From Williamsia sp. DF01-3 (GTDB lineage: Bacteria; Actinomycetota; Actinomycetes; Mycobacteriales; Mycobacteriaceae), in contig NZ_JALKFS010000005.1 of the NCBI RefSeq assembly GCF_023051145.1, positions 2,869,733 to 2,933,732 of the forward strand: DNA of 64,000 bases, written 5' to 3'. The translations under genes and the position numbers were made by a program. The notes under the pieces are model-generated. The model searched no databases. It saw only the letters and a list, made by a program, of their open reading frames with translations, and was not told the DNA's origin. Below are positions 9,046-18,231 of this stretch, piece by piece (the first letter of the stretch is position 1; every line of letters starts with the position of its first letter).

Positions 9046-10041
9046 TCAACGAGCGGCGGCGGCGGCCGCCGAGTGCGCCCGATCACCGAGGGCCCGTGTG
9101 AACTCCCAGGCGTCGCGGACGATGACCGGCAGATCTGTCTTCTCCGGATACCACCCGAGGTCGGCGATGGCCTTGTCGCTCGAGGCGATCAGGACGGCGG
9201 GGTCGCCGGCGCGACGCGGCGCATCGACGACGGGGATGTCGAGACCGGTCACCTCTGCACACGCCGAGATGACCTGCCGCACAGAGAATCCCGTCCCACT
9301 GCCCAGGTTGTAGATCGCGTGACGTCCGGCGATCGCCGATTCGAGCGCCAGCACATGTGCCTGCGCCAGGTCGTACACGTGGATGTAGTCGCGTATCGCC
9401 GTGCCGTCATCGGTGTGGTAGTCGGTACCGAAGACCTTGATGTGGTCCCGGTGCCCGAGGGCGACCTGGAGGATCAGCGGGATCAGATGAGTCTCGACCT
9501 GACGATTCTCGCCGGCGCCGGCATGTGCGCCCGCAACGTTGAAGTACCGCAAGCTCATCGCGGCAAGCCCGTGGGCCGCCGCGTAGGACGTGATGGCGTG
9601 GTCGATGGCCAGTTTTGTTGCGCCGTAAGGGTTCGTCGGTCGCGTCGGTGAGGACTCGAGAATCGGCACCGACTCAGGTTCGCCGTAGGTGGCCGCGGTG
9701 GAGGAGAACACCAGTCGCGGGGTCCCCGATTTCCGAACCGCCTCGAGGAGGGCCAACGACTCGACCACGTTGCCGTACCAGTACTTTTCGGGTGACTCGA
9801 CCGATTCACCCACCAACGACTGCGCCGCGAAGTGGAGTACGCCGTCGAATGAGTCGGAGCCGAGTACTCGCGGCGCGACCTCACTCACGTCGCCCTGAAT
9901 GAACGCGGCGTGGTCGGGCAGGGCGTCGACGTTGCCGGTGGAGAGATTGTCGATGATGGTGACGTCGTGGCCGTGCTCGATCAGCACCCGAGCGCAGACG
10001 CTACCCACATAACCGGCTCCGCCGGTGACCAGGAGCTTCAT
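9046..10041 (-). CDS. galE: UDP-glucose 4-epimerase
   Basis: 331 residues, the usual GalE length. It interconverts UDP-glucose and UDP-galactose in the cytoplasm, supplying galactose for cell-wall galactan. It is an extended short-chain dehydrogenase: NAD-binding TGGAGYVG at residues 6-13, catalytic Ser/Thr in [12 protein letters not shown], and the YxxxK pair in NPYGATKLA. The C-terminal [15 protein letters not shown] and [10 protein letters not shown] segments are also typical. An Ala-rich tail ends the protein. It begins ten bases after ideR on the same strand; galE next to the DtxR-type regulator is also seen in Corynebacterium. Confidence 0.93.
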   Translation of the reverse strand: MKLLVTGGAGYVGSVCARVLIEHGHDVTIIDNLSTGNVDALPDHAAFIQGDVSEVAPRVLGSDSFDGVLHFAAQSLVGESVESPEKYWYGNVVESLALLEAVRKSGTPRLVFSSTAATYGEPESVPILESSPTRPTNPYGATKLAIDHAITSYAAAHGLAAMSLRYFNVAGAHAGAGENRQVETHLIPLILQVALGHRDHIKVFGTDYHTDDGTAIRDYIHVYDLAQAHVLALESAIAGRHAIYNLGSGTGFSVRQVISACAEVTGLDIPVVDAPRRAGDPAVLIASSDKAIADLGWYPEKTDLPVIVRDAWEFTRALGDRAHSAAAAAAR

Positions 10042-10051
10042 CGCGGTTCGG

Positions 10052-10735
10052 TCAGACCTTCTCGACCTGTAGCGAGTGGGCCATCTCCTCGGACAGTGTC
10101 AGACCTTCGTGTCCCGGGGTGATGATGACGATCGCGCCGGGCTTCACCGACACGGTCACGCGTGCGTTGGGCACCACACCGGCCTCACGGAGCTGACTGA
10201 TCAACTCGATGTCCGACTGAGCGTGCTCGGACAACCGCCGGACGATCACGGCGACCGGTTCGCCCTGCGGGAGTTCGGAGATGCGTGTCATCGGTCCGGG
10301 AGGTGCGGTGTTCTCATAGCCCAGCAAGTCCAGGCCCGGGATCGGGTTCCCGTACGGCGAGGTGGTCGGGTGGTCGAGGACCTCCAGCAAACGGCGCTCG
10401 ACGTTCTCGCTCATCACGTGTTCCCAGCGGCATGCCTCGGCGTGCACGTCTTCCCACGGCATGCCGATCACGTCGACCAGCAGCCGCTCGGCGAGCCGGT
10501 GCTTGCGCATCACCGACACGGCAAGGCTGCGGCCTTTGTCGGTCAGCTCGAGGTGGCGGTCGCCCGCAACCATCACCAGTCCGTCACGTTCCATCCGTGC
10601 GACGGTTTGTGACACCGTCGGGCCGCTCTGTTCCAGTCGCTCGGCGATACGAGCCCGCAGCGGAACGATGCCTTCTTCCTCGAGGTCGTAAATCGTCCGG
10701 AGATACATCTCGGTGGTGTCGATCAGTTCGTTCAC
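10052..10735 (-). CDS. ideR: Iron-dependent repressor IdeR (DtxR family)
   Basis: Fe(II)-activated transcriptional repressor of siderophore and iron-uptake genes. The N-terminal winged helix ([16 protein letters not shown], then [17 protein letters not shown] as recognition helix) is followed by the metal-binding and dimerisation domain. Metal ligands of both sites are visible in RHLELT, the CRWEHVMS segment and nearby His/Glu residues. The C-terminal SH3-like domain begins near residue 145. I use the GTG at 10735, because relatives start with M-N-E/D-L-V/I-D-T-T-E; an ATG three codons upstream (10744), with GAGG nine bases before it, is also possible. It is upstream of galE and divergent from acuC. 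Confidence 0.93.
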   Translation of the reverse strand: MNELIDTTEMYLRTIYDLEEEGIVPLRARIAERLEQSGPTVSQTVARMERDGLVMVAGDRHLELTDKGRSLAVSVMRKHRLAERLLVDVIGMPWEDVHAEACRWEHVMSENVERRLLEVLDHPTTSPYGNPIPGLDLLGYENTAPPGPMTRISELPQGEPVAVIVRRLSEHAQSDIELISQLREAGVVPNARVTVSVKPGAIVIITPGHEGLTLSEEMAHSLQVEKV

Positions 10736-10887
10736 GATCCCCATCCCTTTCGTCCTCTAGTAAGGTTACCTGTACGAGTGGGTTGTAGCTGTAGCGCGGG
10801 GCGACGGGTGGGATATGCCTGTGCCCTCGTCCGGGTGAACCAGGCCGACAGGGCCCCTCTGCGCATCAGTCGAACTAGGCTCGCAGC

Positions 10888-12168
10888 ATGAACAATGCTG
10901 GCGACCGAACCGGTGCCGCGCCGGCCGCGGTGATCTGGAGCGACGACTTCCTCGGATACCGATGGACGGCGGCGCATCCGATGAACCCGGTGCGGCTGGC
11001 CCTGACGATGTCTCTGTCGCGGTCGCTCGGGGTGCTCGACGGTGTCGAGACCACGCCGCCGATGAACGTCGACGACCGGCTGCTGCAGACCGTGCACACC
11101 TCCGCCTACCTCGACGCGGTGCGCAGCGCCTCCGCGGTCGACGACTATGTCGGCGGCGCAACACATTTGCTGGAGAGACTGTTCGGGCTGGGTAGCACGG
11201 ACAACCCGATCTTCGAGGGAATGCACGGTGCCGCCAGCGTTCTCGTCGGTGGCACCATGGCGGCCGCCGCGGCGATCGCGTCCGGCTCGGTACGTCGAGC
11301 GGTGAACATCGGTGGGGGCATGCACCACGCGATGCCCGGTCACGCGGCGGGTTTCTGCATCTACAACGACTGCGCTGTCGCCATCAGGTGGCTGCTCGAG
11401 CAGGGGTATGACCGCATCGCCTACATCGACATCGACGCGCATCACGGCGACGGCGTGCAAAAGGTCTTCGCCGCCGACCCCCGCGTTCTGACGGTGTCGT
11501 TGCACCAGCACCCGGCGACGCTCTGGCCGGGCAGCGGGTGGCCGGAAGAGGTGGGGGAGCAGGACGGCAGGGGCACCGCGGTCAACATCGCGCTGATGCC
11601 CGAGACCACGGACAAGCTGTGGCTGCGCGCCTTTCACGCCATCGTGCCCGGGATGCTCGAGAGCTTCCGTCCACAGATCATCGTCAGCCAGTGCGGAGTG
11701 GACAGTCACCGGCGCGATCCGCTGACCGACCTGTCGCTGACGATTGATGGTCAGCGCGCCGCGGTCCTGGCGATGCGTGACCTCGCCGACACCTACGCCG
11801 AAGGGCGTTGGCTGGCGGTCGGCGGTGGGGGGTACGGCATCGTGGACGTGGTTCCGCGCAGCTGGACCCACCTCATCGCGGCGGTCACCGGACACGACAT
11901 CGATCCGGTGACCACCATCGATGAAAGCTGGTGCCGCGCAGCGACAGAGGAGGCACAAGCGCTCGATGAAACGCTGCGCGGAGATCCCGTGAACAGCATG
12001 ACCGACGGCGGCGACATCGACTACCTCCCGTGGGACGGTGATGGTGGTGGACCGCTGATGGCGGGTGTCACCGATGCCGCCCAAACCAGAACAGACGCCA
12101 CCATCATGGCCACCCGCCGAGCGGTGTACCCGCTGTGCGGACTCGATCCGGAGGACCCCCGTGACTGA
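10888..12168 (+). CDS. acuC: Acetoin utilisation protein AcuC (histone-deacetylase-family lysine deacetylase)
   Basis: 426 residues. A zinc-dependent class I HDAC-fold enzyme. Signature motifs are MHHAMPGHAAGFCIYND, the IDIDAHHGDG zinc/catalytic segment, CGVDSHRRDPL and GGGGYG. In Bacillus, AcuC removes acetyl groups from acetyl-CoA synthetase and so restores its activity. Here the last eight bases overlap the start of a gene for a GNAT plus NDP-forming acyl-CoA-synthetase-like protein, which argues that the two act on the same modification. The gene is divergent from ideR across about 150 bp. Confidence 0.88.
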   Translation: MNNAGDRTGAAPAAVIWSDDFLGYRWTAAHPMNPVRLALTMSLSRSLGVLDGVETTPPMNVDDRLLQTVHTSAYLDAVRSASAVDDYVGGATHLLERLFGLGSTDNPIFEGMHGAASVLVGGTMAAAAAIASGSVRRAVNIGGGMHHAMPGHAAGFCIYNDCAVAIRWLLEQGYDRIAYIDIDAHHGDGVQKVFAADPRVLTVSLHQHPATLWPGSGWPEEVGEQDGRGTAVNIALMPETTDKLWLRAFHAIVPGMLESFRPQIIVSQCGVDSHRRDPLTDLSLTIDGQRAAVLAMRDLADTYAEGRWLAVGGGGYGIVDVVPRSWTHLIAAVTGHDIDPVTTIDESWCRAATEEAQALDETLRGDPVNSMTDGGDIDYLPWDGDGGGPLMAGVTDAAQTRTDATIMATRRAVYPLCGLDPEDPRD

Positions 12169-14842
12169 CACCGTGCCACCCGATCAGCGGGGCCCCCACG
12201 ACTACCCGCGTCACTGGATCGCCGATGTTCTCGCGAGCGACGGCGGCGTGGTCCATCTGCGCCCGATCGTGCCCGAGGACGCCGACCGTCTCGTCCGCTT
12301 CCATTCACGGCTGTCCGAGCGCACGCGGTACCTGCGCTACTTCGGGCCGTTCCCGCAGATCCCGCCCCGTGAACTCGCGCGGATGACCACCGTGGACCAC
12401 TACAGCCGCGTCGCGTTCGTCGGCATGCTCGGCGGCGAGATCATCGCCATTGGCATCTACGAGAGCCTGGCCGGCGACGGCAAACCCGGGACGGCAGAGG
12501 TCGCGTTCGTGGTGGCCGACGAGCACCAGGGAAGGGGACTGGGCCCGATCCTGCTCGAACACCTCGCCGGTGCCGCCGCGGAATGCGGATTCGAGAAGTT
12601 CGAAGCCGAGGTGCTGGCCGAGAACCCCAACATGGTGGCGGTGTTCCGGGACGCGGGATATCAGCTGCGACGTAGCTTCGACGGCAGCACCATCCACGTT
12701 GAATTCACCATCGACCCGACCGAAGCCCTGCTGTCGGTGCGCAACGCGCGCGAGCGCGGATCAGAGGCCCGAAGTGTGGCAAATCTGTTGCGGCCGACGT
12801 CGGTTGCGGTCATCGGCGCTTCCGTGGACAGACTGAAGGTCGGCAATGCGGTGTTGGCGAACGTGATCGCCGCGGGGTTCACCGGGCCCGTGTATCCGGT
12901 CAATTCCGAGCACCGGGCGGTGCGCGGCATCCGGGCCTATCCGACGGTGCGCGACATCCCGGATCCTGTGGACCTGGCCATCGTCGCGGTTCCGGCCGAC
13001 GCGGTCGAGGACGTCCTCGACGACTGTCTGTCCAAAGGTGTCAAGACGATGCTCGTGCTGTCCTCCGGATTCAGCGAGACCAGCGATTCCGGGCTCGAAT
13101 CCGAGCGCCGTCTGGTCGAGTCCGTCCGTGAGCACGGTATGCGATTGGTGGGGCCCAACGCGCTCGGTGTGGCGAACACTGATCCGGCTGTCGGCCTCAA
13201 TGCCACACTGGCGCCGTTGGTTCCAGGGCGAGGTGCGGTCGGCTTCTTCTGCCAGTCGGGCGCCCTCGGCATCGCGATCCTGGACGCCGCCGCCCGACGG
13301 CAACTGGGTCTGTCGACGTTTGTGTCGGCAGGCAACCGCGCCGACGTGTCCGGTAACGACCTGCTGCAGTACTGGGACAGCGATCCGGACACCGAGGTGG
13401 TGCTGCTCTATCTGGAGAGCTTCGGTAACCCCAGGAAGTTCACCCGCCTCGCCCGGCGGGTGGCAAGCGGCAAACCGGTTGTCGCGGTCAAGTCCGGCCG
13501 CGGTGCCGTGCCACCCGCGATGGCCGCCGCCGACCATTCGCTTGACGACGAGAGCACCAGGGCCATCCTCGCCCAGTCCGGCGTCATCCAGGTGGGCACC
13601 ATATCGGCATTGTTCGACTGCGCGACGGTCTTTGCGTACCAACCCCTTCCGCGTGGCCCCCGGGTCAGCATCGTCGGTAACTCGACGGCGCTGGGCGTGC
13701 TGGCACAGGAAGCCGGCAGCCACTTCGGCCTTGAAGCGGTTCAGCGGGTCGATCTCGGACCCGGTGCCTCCCCGGAAGAGTTCGAGGACGCCGTTCGGAC
13801 GGCAGCCGCGGATGACGGGGTGGATGCGTTGATAGCCGTGTTCGTCCCACCGGTGGCGGTGAGCGTGGACCGGTACGCCCAGGCGTTGATGACCGGGATG
13901 GCCGACTCTGACAAACCAGTGGTGACCACGTTCCTCGCGGTGGAAGGCATCCCGCAGAACCTCACCGTCCTCGGACCACACGGAACACCCGCACGCGGAT
14001 CGATCCCGTCCTATCCAGGGCCCGAGCGGGCCGCCGAAGCACTCGGATATTCGTGGCGATACTCGCAGTGGCGGTCGCGGCCACCGTCCCAGGTCCGCCG
14101 GCCCGCCGACGTGGACCCCGACACTGCTCGCCGTCTCGTCCGGGAGGCCGTCGACGCACAGGGCGGGGATGTCACCGAGCTCGACGACGCGGCAACCGCC
14201 GAGGTGCTCGCCTGCTACGGCATCCACATCGTTCCCTTCCGGGAGATCAACAGCGTCGAGGAGAGCGTCGCGGCTGCGGACGAGCTCGGGTATCCCGTTG
14301 CCGTCAAAGCATTCTCGGAAGAATGGCGCGGCCGGGCCGACCGCGAGGGTGTCCGCCTGGACCTACCCGACCAGCATGCAGTGCGCCTCGCGGTGGTGGA
14401 ACTGGGTGAGGTGACGGGCGAATCCCGTCTGCACGTCCAACAGATGGCACCCAAGGGCATCAGCACGGTCATCAGGGTGCGCGACGACCCGTCGTTCGGG
14501 TCGCTCATGTCGTTCGGATTGGCCGGCGTGACAAGTGATCTGCTGGGAGACAGGGCGTATCGGGCCTTACCCCTCACCGAGAGCGACGCCGCCGACCTGA
14601 TCGAGGCGCCGCGGTCGGCACCACTGCTGTCGGGCTATGGCGGTTCGGAGCCGGTGGACAAGGATGCGCTGATCGACCTGGTCACCCGGATCTCGGCGCT
14701 GGTCGACGACATCCCCGAGGCACGCGAGGTGGTGTGCGACCCGATCCATGCCACGCCGGGTGGGGTGGCCGTGCTCGCGGCACGCATGCACGTGGGGCCC
14801 GTTCCCACCAAACACGATTCAGGTCCCCGCCGTCTGGGGTGA
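12161..14842 (+). CDS. GNAT acetyltransferase fused to an NDP-forming acyl-CoA synthetase-like protein (Pat-like)
   Basis: 893 residues from the GTG at 12161, which overlaps acuC by eight bases. Domain order: GNAT acetyltransferase (about 20-190; acetyl-CoA loop QGRGLG), CoA-binding Rossmann domain (about 205-330; VAVIGAS), succinyl-CoA-ligase-like domains (about 335-640; FFCQSGALG and a KSGRGAV segment), and a C-terminal ATP-grasp domain (about 660-880; YPVAVKAFSEEW). Enterobacterial Pat has the same parts with the GNAT at the C terminus, so the order here is permuted. The usual phospho-His segment SHT is replaced by DHS. The likely role is acetyl-CoA-dependent lysine acetylation, for example of acyl-CoA synthetases, opposed by AcuC. 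Confidence 0.82.
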   Translation: MTDTVPPDQRGPHDYPRHWIADVLASDGGVVHLRPIVPEDADRLVRFHSRLSERTRYLRYFGPFPQIPPRELARMTTVDHYSRVAFVGMLGGEIIAIGIYESLAGDGKPGTAEVAFVVADEHQGRGLGPILLEHLAGAAAECGFEKFEAEVLAENPNMVAVFRDAGYQLRRSFDGSTIHVEFTIDPTEALLSVRNARERGSEARSVANLLRPTSVAVIGASVDRLKVGNAVLANVIAAGFTGPVYPVNSEHRAVRGIRAYPTVRDIPDPVDLAIVAVPADAVEDVLDDCLSKGVKTMLVLSSGFSETSDSGLESERRLVESVREHGMRLVGPNALGVANTDPAVGLNATLAPLVPGRGAVGFFCQSGALGIAILDAAARRQLGLSTFVSAGNRADVSGNDLLQYWDSDPDTEVVLLYLESFGNPRKFTRLARRVASGKPVVAVKSGRGAVPPAMAAADHSLDDESTRAILAQSGVIQVGTISALFDCATVFAYQPLPRGPRVSIVGNSTALGVLAQEAGSHFGLEAVQRVDLGPGASPEEFEDAVRTAAADDGVDALIAVFVPPVAVSVDRYAQALMTGMADSDKPVVTTFLAVEGIPQNLTVLGPHGTPARGSIPSYPGPERAAEALGYSWRYSQWRSRPPSQVRRPADVDPDTARRLVREAVDAQGGDVTELDDAATAEVLACYGIHIVPFREINSVEESVAAADELGYPVAVKAFSEEWRGRADREGVRLDLPDQHAVRLAVVELGEVTGESRLHVQQMAPKGISTVIRVRDDPSFGSLMSFGLAGVTSDLLGDRAYRALPLTESDAADLIEAPRSAPLLSGYGGSEPVDKDALIDLVTRISALVDDIPEAREVVCDPIHATPGGVAVLAARMHVGPVPTKHDSGPRRLG

Positions 14843-14860
14843 TAAGGGATCCATGACGAG

Positions 14861-14895
14861 AAAAGCCGCCACCGACGAATCGGTGGCGGCTTTCC
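14861..14895. terminator. Bidirectional intrinsic terminator between the Pat-like gene and sigB
   Basis: AAAGCCGCCACCGA and TCGGTGGCGGCTTT form a long GC-rich stem with a four-base loop (CGAA). On the minus strand it is followed by a short T-rich stretch (CTTTTC), so it should terminate sigB best. It lies between two convergent genes. Confidence 0.8.
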
Positions 14896-14920
14896 GCTCG
14901 AGTGAAGACGTACGGCGCGA

Positions 14921-15889
14921 TCAGCTCGCGTAGGCGCGAAGCCGATCGGCACGTTCGCCCTGGCGCAGCTTCGACATCACTTCGCGCTCGATCTGGCGAA
15001 CACGTTCACGCGACAGGCCGAACATCCGCCCGATCTGATCGAGAGTGCGGGGCTGGCCGTCGTCGAGTCCGAAGCGCAGGCGGATGACCTGCTGCTCACG
15101 CTCGTCGAGGGTGGAGAGCACGGTGCGCACGTCGGTGTGCAGGAGTCCGGCGATCACGGCATTTTCCGCGGAGGTGGCCTCCGCGTCCTCGATGAAGTCG
15201 CCCAGGGGAGCTTCTTCATCGCTGCCGACCGGCATGTCCAGGCTCACCGGGTCGCGGCTGTGGTCGAGCAGATCGGCGATCTTCTCGGCCGGGATGCCCG
15301 ACTCCGACGACAGCTCCTCGTCGGTGGCCTCACGACCGAGCTGCTGATGGAGTTCGCGTTTGATGCGGGCCAATTTGTTGACCTGCTCCACCAGGTGGAC
15401 AGGGAGCCTGATCGTGCGGCTCTGGTCGGCCATGCCGCGGGTGATGGCCTGACGGATCCACCAGGTGGCGTAGGTCGAGAACTTGAAGCCCTTGGCGTAG
15501 TCGAACTTCTCCATCGCCCGGATCAGGCCCAGGTTGCCTTCCTGGATCAGGTCGAGGAGCGGCATCCCGCGGCCGGTGTAACGCTTGGCCAGCGAGACCA
15601 CCAGACGGAGGTTGGCTTCGAGCAGATGCGAGCGGGCCGACTCACCTTCGCGGACCAGTTGGGCCAGATCGCGCTTCTTCACCGCGGACAGACGCTTCCG
15701 GGTGGCCAGAACATGCTTGGCGTAGAGGCCGACCTCGATCTGCTTCGCAAGTTCGACTTCCTGCTCGGCGTTCAGGAGGGCGGTGCGGCCGATACCGTTC
15801 AAATAAACGCGGACCAGGTCCGCGGCCGGGCTCTGTGCATCCAGGTCCTGTTCGGTCATTGCCGGACGGATGGTGGTGGGGCTGGACAT
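14921..15889 (-). CDS. sigB: RNA polymerase sigma factor SigB (primary-like, group 2)
   Basis: 322 residues. Region 1.2 ([15 protein letters not shown]), region 2 with [24 protein letters not shown] and [15 protein letters not shown], region 3, and region 4 with the helix-turn-helix [21 protein letters not shown] are all intact. There is no long N-terminal extension, unlike SigA in this window, which identifies SigB. The ATG at 15889 has AGGAGG five bases upstream; an earlier in-frame ATG at 15928 falls within the predicted promoter. In mycobacteria SigB serves stress and stationary phase and is itself transcribed by ECF sigma factors. Confidence 0.93.
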   Translation of the reverse strand: MSSPTTIRPAMTEQDLDAQSPAADLVRVYLNGIGRTALLNAEQEVELAKQIEVGLYAKHVLATRKRLSAVKKRDLAQLVREGESARSHLLEANLRLVVSLAKRYTGRGMPLLDLIQEGNLGLIRAMEKFDYAKGFKFSTYATWWIRQAITRGMADQSRTIRLPVHLVEQVNKLARIKRELHQQLGREATDEELSSESGIPAEKIADLLDHSRDPVSLDMPVGSDEEAPLGDFIEDAEATSAENAVIAGLLHTDVRTVLSTLDEREQQVIRLRFGLDDGQPRTLDQIGRMFGLSRERVRQIEREVMSKLRQGERADRLRAYAS

Positions 15890-15894
15890 GTCGG

Positions 15895-15900
15895 CCTCCT
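15895..15900 (-). promoter_or_regulatory. Shine-Dalgarno AGGAGG that fixes the SigB start
   Basis: AGGAGG on the minus strand, five bases before the ATG at 15889. Confidence 0.7.
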
Positions 15901-15926
15901 CGAGTGCGATTGTCTTCACAGAGTTC

Positions 15927-15953
15927 AACGGCTGAGCCTCACCAGATAGTTCC
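15927..15953 (-). promoter_or_regulatory. ECF-type (SigE/SigH-like) promoter of sigB
   Basis: On the minus strand GGAAC (15953-15949) and CGTT (15930-15927) are separated by 18 bases. This fits the GGAAC...GTT consensus of mycobacterial SigE/SigH-type ECF sigma factors, which are known to drive sigB in M. tuberculosis. Transcription would start near 15920, leaving a leader of about 30 bases before the ATG at 15889. Confidence 0.55.
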
Positions 15954-16049
15954 GCGACGTGTTCCCGCGCAGGATGCGCTGACCTGCGTCTTTGGGAAGG
16001 CGGTCTGAGAAGTTACTGAGAGTGAACTGAGCTTTCCCGGCAGGGACCG

Positions 16050-17552
16050 CTACATCCCCGCAGGGACGACGATTCCGTGACGCACCAGACCCTCGATCAT
16101 CGCGTGCACATCACCCGGATCCAGAGGGTCCGACCCGGTGGCCATGGCGAGCAGCTCGGCCACCTCATCGAGGCACAGTCCGTCGGGCCGCAGCCCAGCA
16201 AGCAGAGACTGGCCGAGTGCATCTATCTCGTGACCCCACCGGGGTCCGTCTCCGCGGTGGATGCGGGTGACGACGTCTTCCCAGCCGTTGTCGCCGGTGA
16301 GCGTCGCGACCCGTTCGAGTGCGGCGCCCCCACGCACGCTGAAGCGTTCCTCGCCCAGATCGTGGTCGCGTAACCACGCGATCCGACGCAGATACTCGGC
16401 CGCCTCGGGACCCAGTGGGTCGTCGAACGCCTGACTCATCTCTTCGGCCAGCAGGTCGGTGGGCTCATCTGTGCGGCGCAGGAAGACGAAGCCGAAACCG
16501 ATGCCCCGTACACCGGCATCGTCCAGATGGCTCAGCCATCGGTCCGCCAACTCCGCAGCCGCGGGATCGCGCAGGTCATGCCCGGCGTCGCGCAGCCATG
16601 TGCCGACGTAGAGCGCCGGATCGGCGACGTCGCGCTGGACCACCCACGCGTCCACACCGTGGTCCGGGATCCACTGCGCGACCCTCTCGCGCCAGTCGTC
16701 GCCGCGGATGGTCCACGATGCCAACATCGACGCAGTGCCGCCCTCGGCAAGGAAGTCCGGTGCTGTTCGGCACATCAACTCGCTGGCCCCGTCGAGGTCG
16801 AGGCCGGAGTCGCGGTACGAATGCGTCACGGACGGGAGGCCCACCACAAATGGTGGGTTCGCCACGATGTGGTCGAAACGCGATCCCCCGACCGGTCCGA
16901 ACCAGGCACCACGCGCCACTGTGACCCGTTCGGGCGCGATGTCGTTGATGGCCACGCCGGCGCGGGTCATCGCCAGCGATCGTCCGGTGATGTCGGTGGC
17001 GGTGATGTGGCGAGCGAAGTCGGCGGCGTGGATGGCCTGCACACCGCAGCCCGTCCCGATGTCGAGAAGTGTGCCGACCGGCTCGGTTGCCGTTGCCCTG
17101 AGCAGTGACAGCGATGCCTGCCCGACCCCGAGGACATGATCTTCGGTGATGGCGATCCGGCGCATGCTGCCGTCGAGGTCGGAGAACAGCCAGCGCGACC
17201 CCGTCCCGAAATCCACGGGCCGGACATCGATCGCGGCTCGTACACCGTGATCGTCGTGATCGAGCATCCCGACGCGCACCGCATCGTCGACCGGCACGGG
17301 CTTCAGGGCAGCGGCTACGTCACCCTCCGGGCACGTGTCGCCCAACAACAGCAGCCGAATGAGGACGCCCAGCTCGCCCCCGTCGGCGCAAGCACGCCGT
17401 ACCGGTACGGGTTCGCCACGACCGAGCGCATCATGTGCGTCGGTTCCCAGTAGGTTCAGGATCCCGTCGGCGGTGTAGTCGGTGCGGAGGAACGCCGAGC
17501 GTAGACCGGCCGCAATGGACTCCAGGTCTTCGACGGATCGAGCGGTGCTCAC
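16050..17552 (-). CDS. SAM-dependent methyltransferase (HemK/RlmG-like, NPPF motif)
   Basis: 500 residues from a GTG. A central Rossmann methyltransferase carries the SAM motif LLDIGTGCGVQAIHA (about residue 163) and the NPPF motif in HIVANPPFVVG (about 228), which is typical of enzymes methylating a planar nitrogen in RNA or Gln. The N-terminal ~150 residues form a conserved actinobacterial accessory domain (DUF7059-like), and the C-terminal ~150 residues look like a degenerate winged-helix region. The substrate cannot be told from the sequence; rRNA base methylation is a reasonable guess. The start overlaps the stop of the upstream DUF3099 gene by four bases, so the two are coupled. Confidence 0.8.
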   Translation of the reverse strand: MSTARSVEDLESIAAGLRSAFLRTDYTADGILNLLGTDAHDALGRGEPVPVRRACADGGELGVLIRLLLLGDTCPEGDVAAALKPVPVDDAVRVGMLDHDDHGVRAAIDVRPVDFGTGSRWLFSDLDGSMRRIAITEDHVLGVGQASLSLLRATATEPVGTLLDIGTGCGVQAIHAADFARHITATDITGRSLAMTRAGVAINDIAPERVTVARGAWFGPVGGSRFDHIVANPPFVVGLPSVTHSYRDSGLDLDGASELMCRTAPDFLAEGGTASMLASWTIRGDDWRERVAQWIPDHGVDAWVVQRDVADPALYVGTWLRDAGHDLRDPAAAELADRWLSHLDDAGVRGIGFGFVFLRRTDEPTDLLAEEMSQAFDDPLGPEAAEYLRRIAWLRDHDLGEERFSVRGGAALERVATLTGDNGWEDVVTRIHRGDGPRWGHEIDALGQSLLAGLRPDGLCLDEVAELLAMATGSDPLDPGDVHAMIEGLVRHGIVVPAGM

Positions 17553-17893
17553 TCGCGTCGTCGGTCGAGCCCGTTGAAGGTCGCCCCGTCGGTGAGCTGC
17601 CGGTGATTGTCCGGGCCGTACTTGTACTGGGGCACCTCACCCTTGGCCCGAGGAGGTCGATCATTGGCGATCAGGACCGCCACCCACGGGATGGGAATGG
17701 ACAGCACGATGATGCCGAGTGCCAGCAGACCGTTCTGTGTGGCGCCATAGACGAGCCCCGCGATGACAAGCGCCGGAACGCGAAACGCCATCAGCGTCAG
17801 GTATTTGCGTACTCGAGTACGGTGCTGCTCCTCCAGGGATGTCTGCGCCTGGGTGATCAGATATGTCTCGGTCGCGTGCTCTTTCGGACCCAC
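17549..17893 (-). CDS. DUF3099 family membrane protein
   Basis: About 114 residues. The conserved start of the family (HATETYLITQAQTSLEEQH) is followed by two hydrophobic helices (AFRVPALVIAGLVYGATQ and GLLALGIIVLSIPIPWVAVLI) and a short charged tail. Function is unknown. Start is uncertain: GTG codons at 17893 and 17908 are both in frame, and the open frame extends to 17971. It overlaps the methyltransferase gene by four bases. Confidence 0.78.
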   Translation of the reverse strand: MGPKEHATETYLITQAQTSLEEQHRTRVRKYLTLMAFRVPALVIAGLVYGATQNGLLALGIIVLSIPIPWVAVLIANDRPPRAKGEVPQYKYGPDNHRQLTDGATFNGLDRRRE

Positions 17894-17997
17894 GGCTCCA
17901 CTATCCACCTTTCCCGGCCGGACAGCCACCACGCGCGGTGTGACCCCTACGGCACGCCCGTTGGCCGACACCGCCGCAGCGATGCAGAATTGGACCC

Positions 17998-18231
17998 ATG
18001 GATACGCAGACCGTCGAACGCCCCGATGTCACCACCGATGAGACCACCGAAGACGACACCCCGAAGTTCTTCCATTACGTGAAGAAAGACAAGATCGTCG
18101 AGAGCGCTGTCATGGGCAACATCGTTGTCGCACTGTGCGGCGAAACGTTTCCCGTCACCAAGTCGGCGAAGCCAGGGTCCCCCGTGTGCCCGAAATGCAA
18201 GAAGATCTACGCCCGCATGAAAAAGGACTGA
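17998..18231 (+). CDS. DUF3039 domain-containing protein
   Basis: 77 residues. An acidic N terminus is followed by FFHYVKKDKIVESAVMGNIVVALCGETFPV and CPKCKKIY, the DUF3039 signature. Three Cys residues suggest a zinc-binding site, with a His as a possible fourth ligand. Function is unknown; the family is widespread in Actinobacteria. It ends in TGATCA, where its TGA abuts the stop of the convergent BrkB gene with no base between. Confidence 0.85.
   Translation: MDTQTVERPDVTTDETTEDDTPKFFHYVKKDKIVESAVMGNIVVALCGETFPVTKSAKPGSPVCPKCKKIYARMKKD

Noticed and set aside
10756-10775. An IdeR-like site (AAGGTTACCT) upstream of ideR
   Set aside because: The half-sites are too close together to fit the 19-bp consensus; only a partial match.
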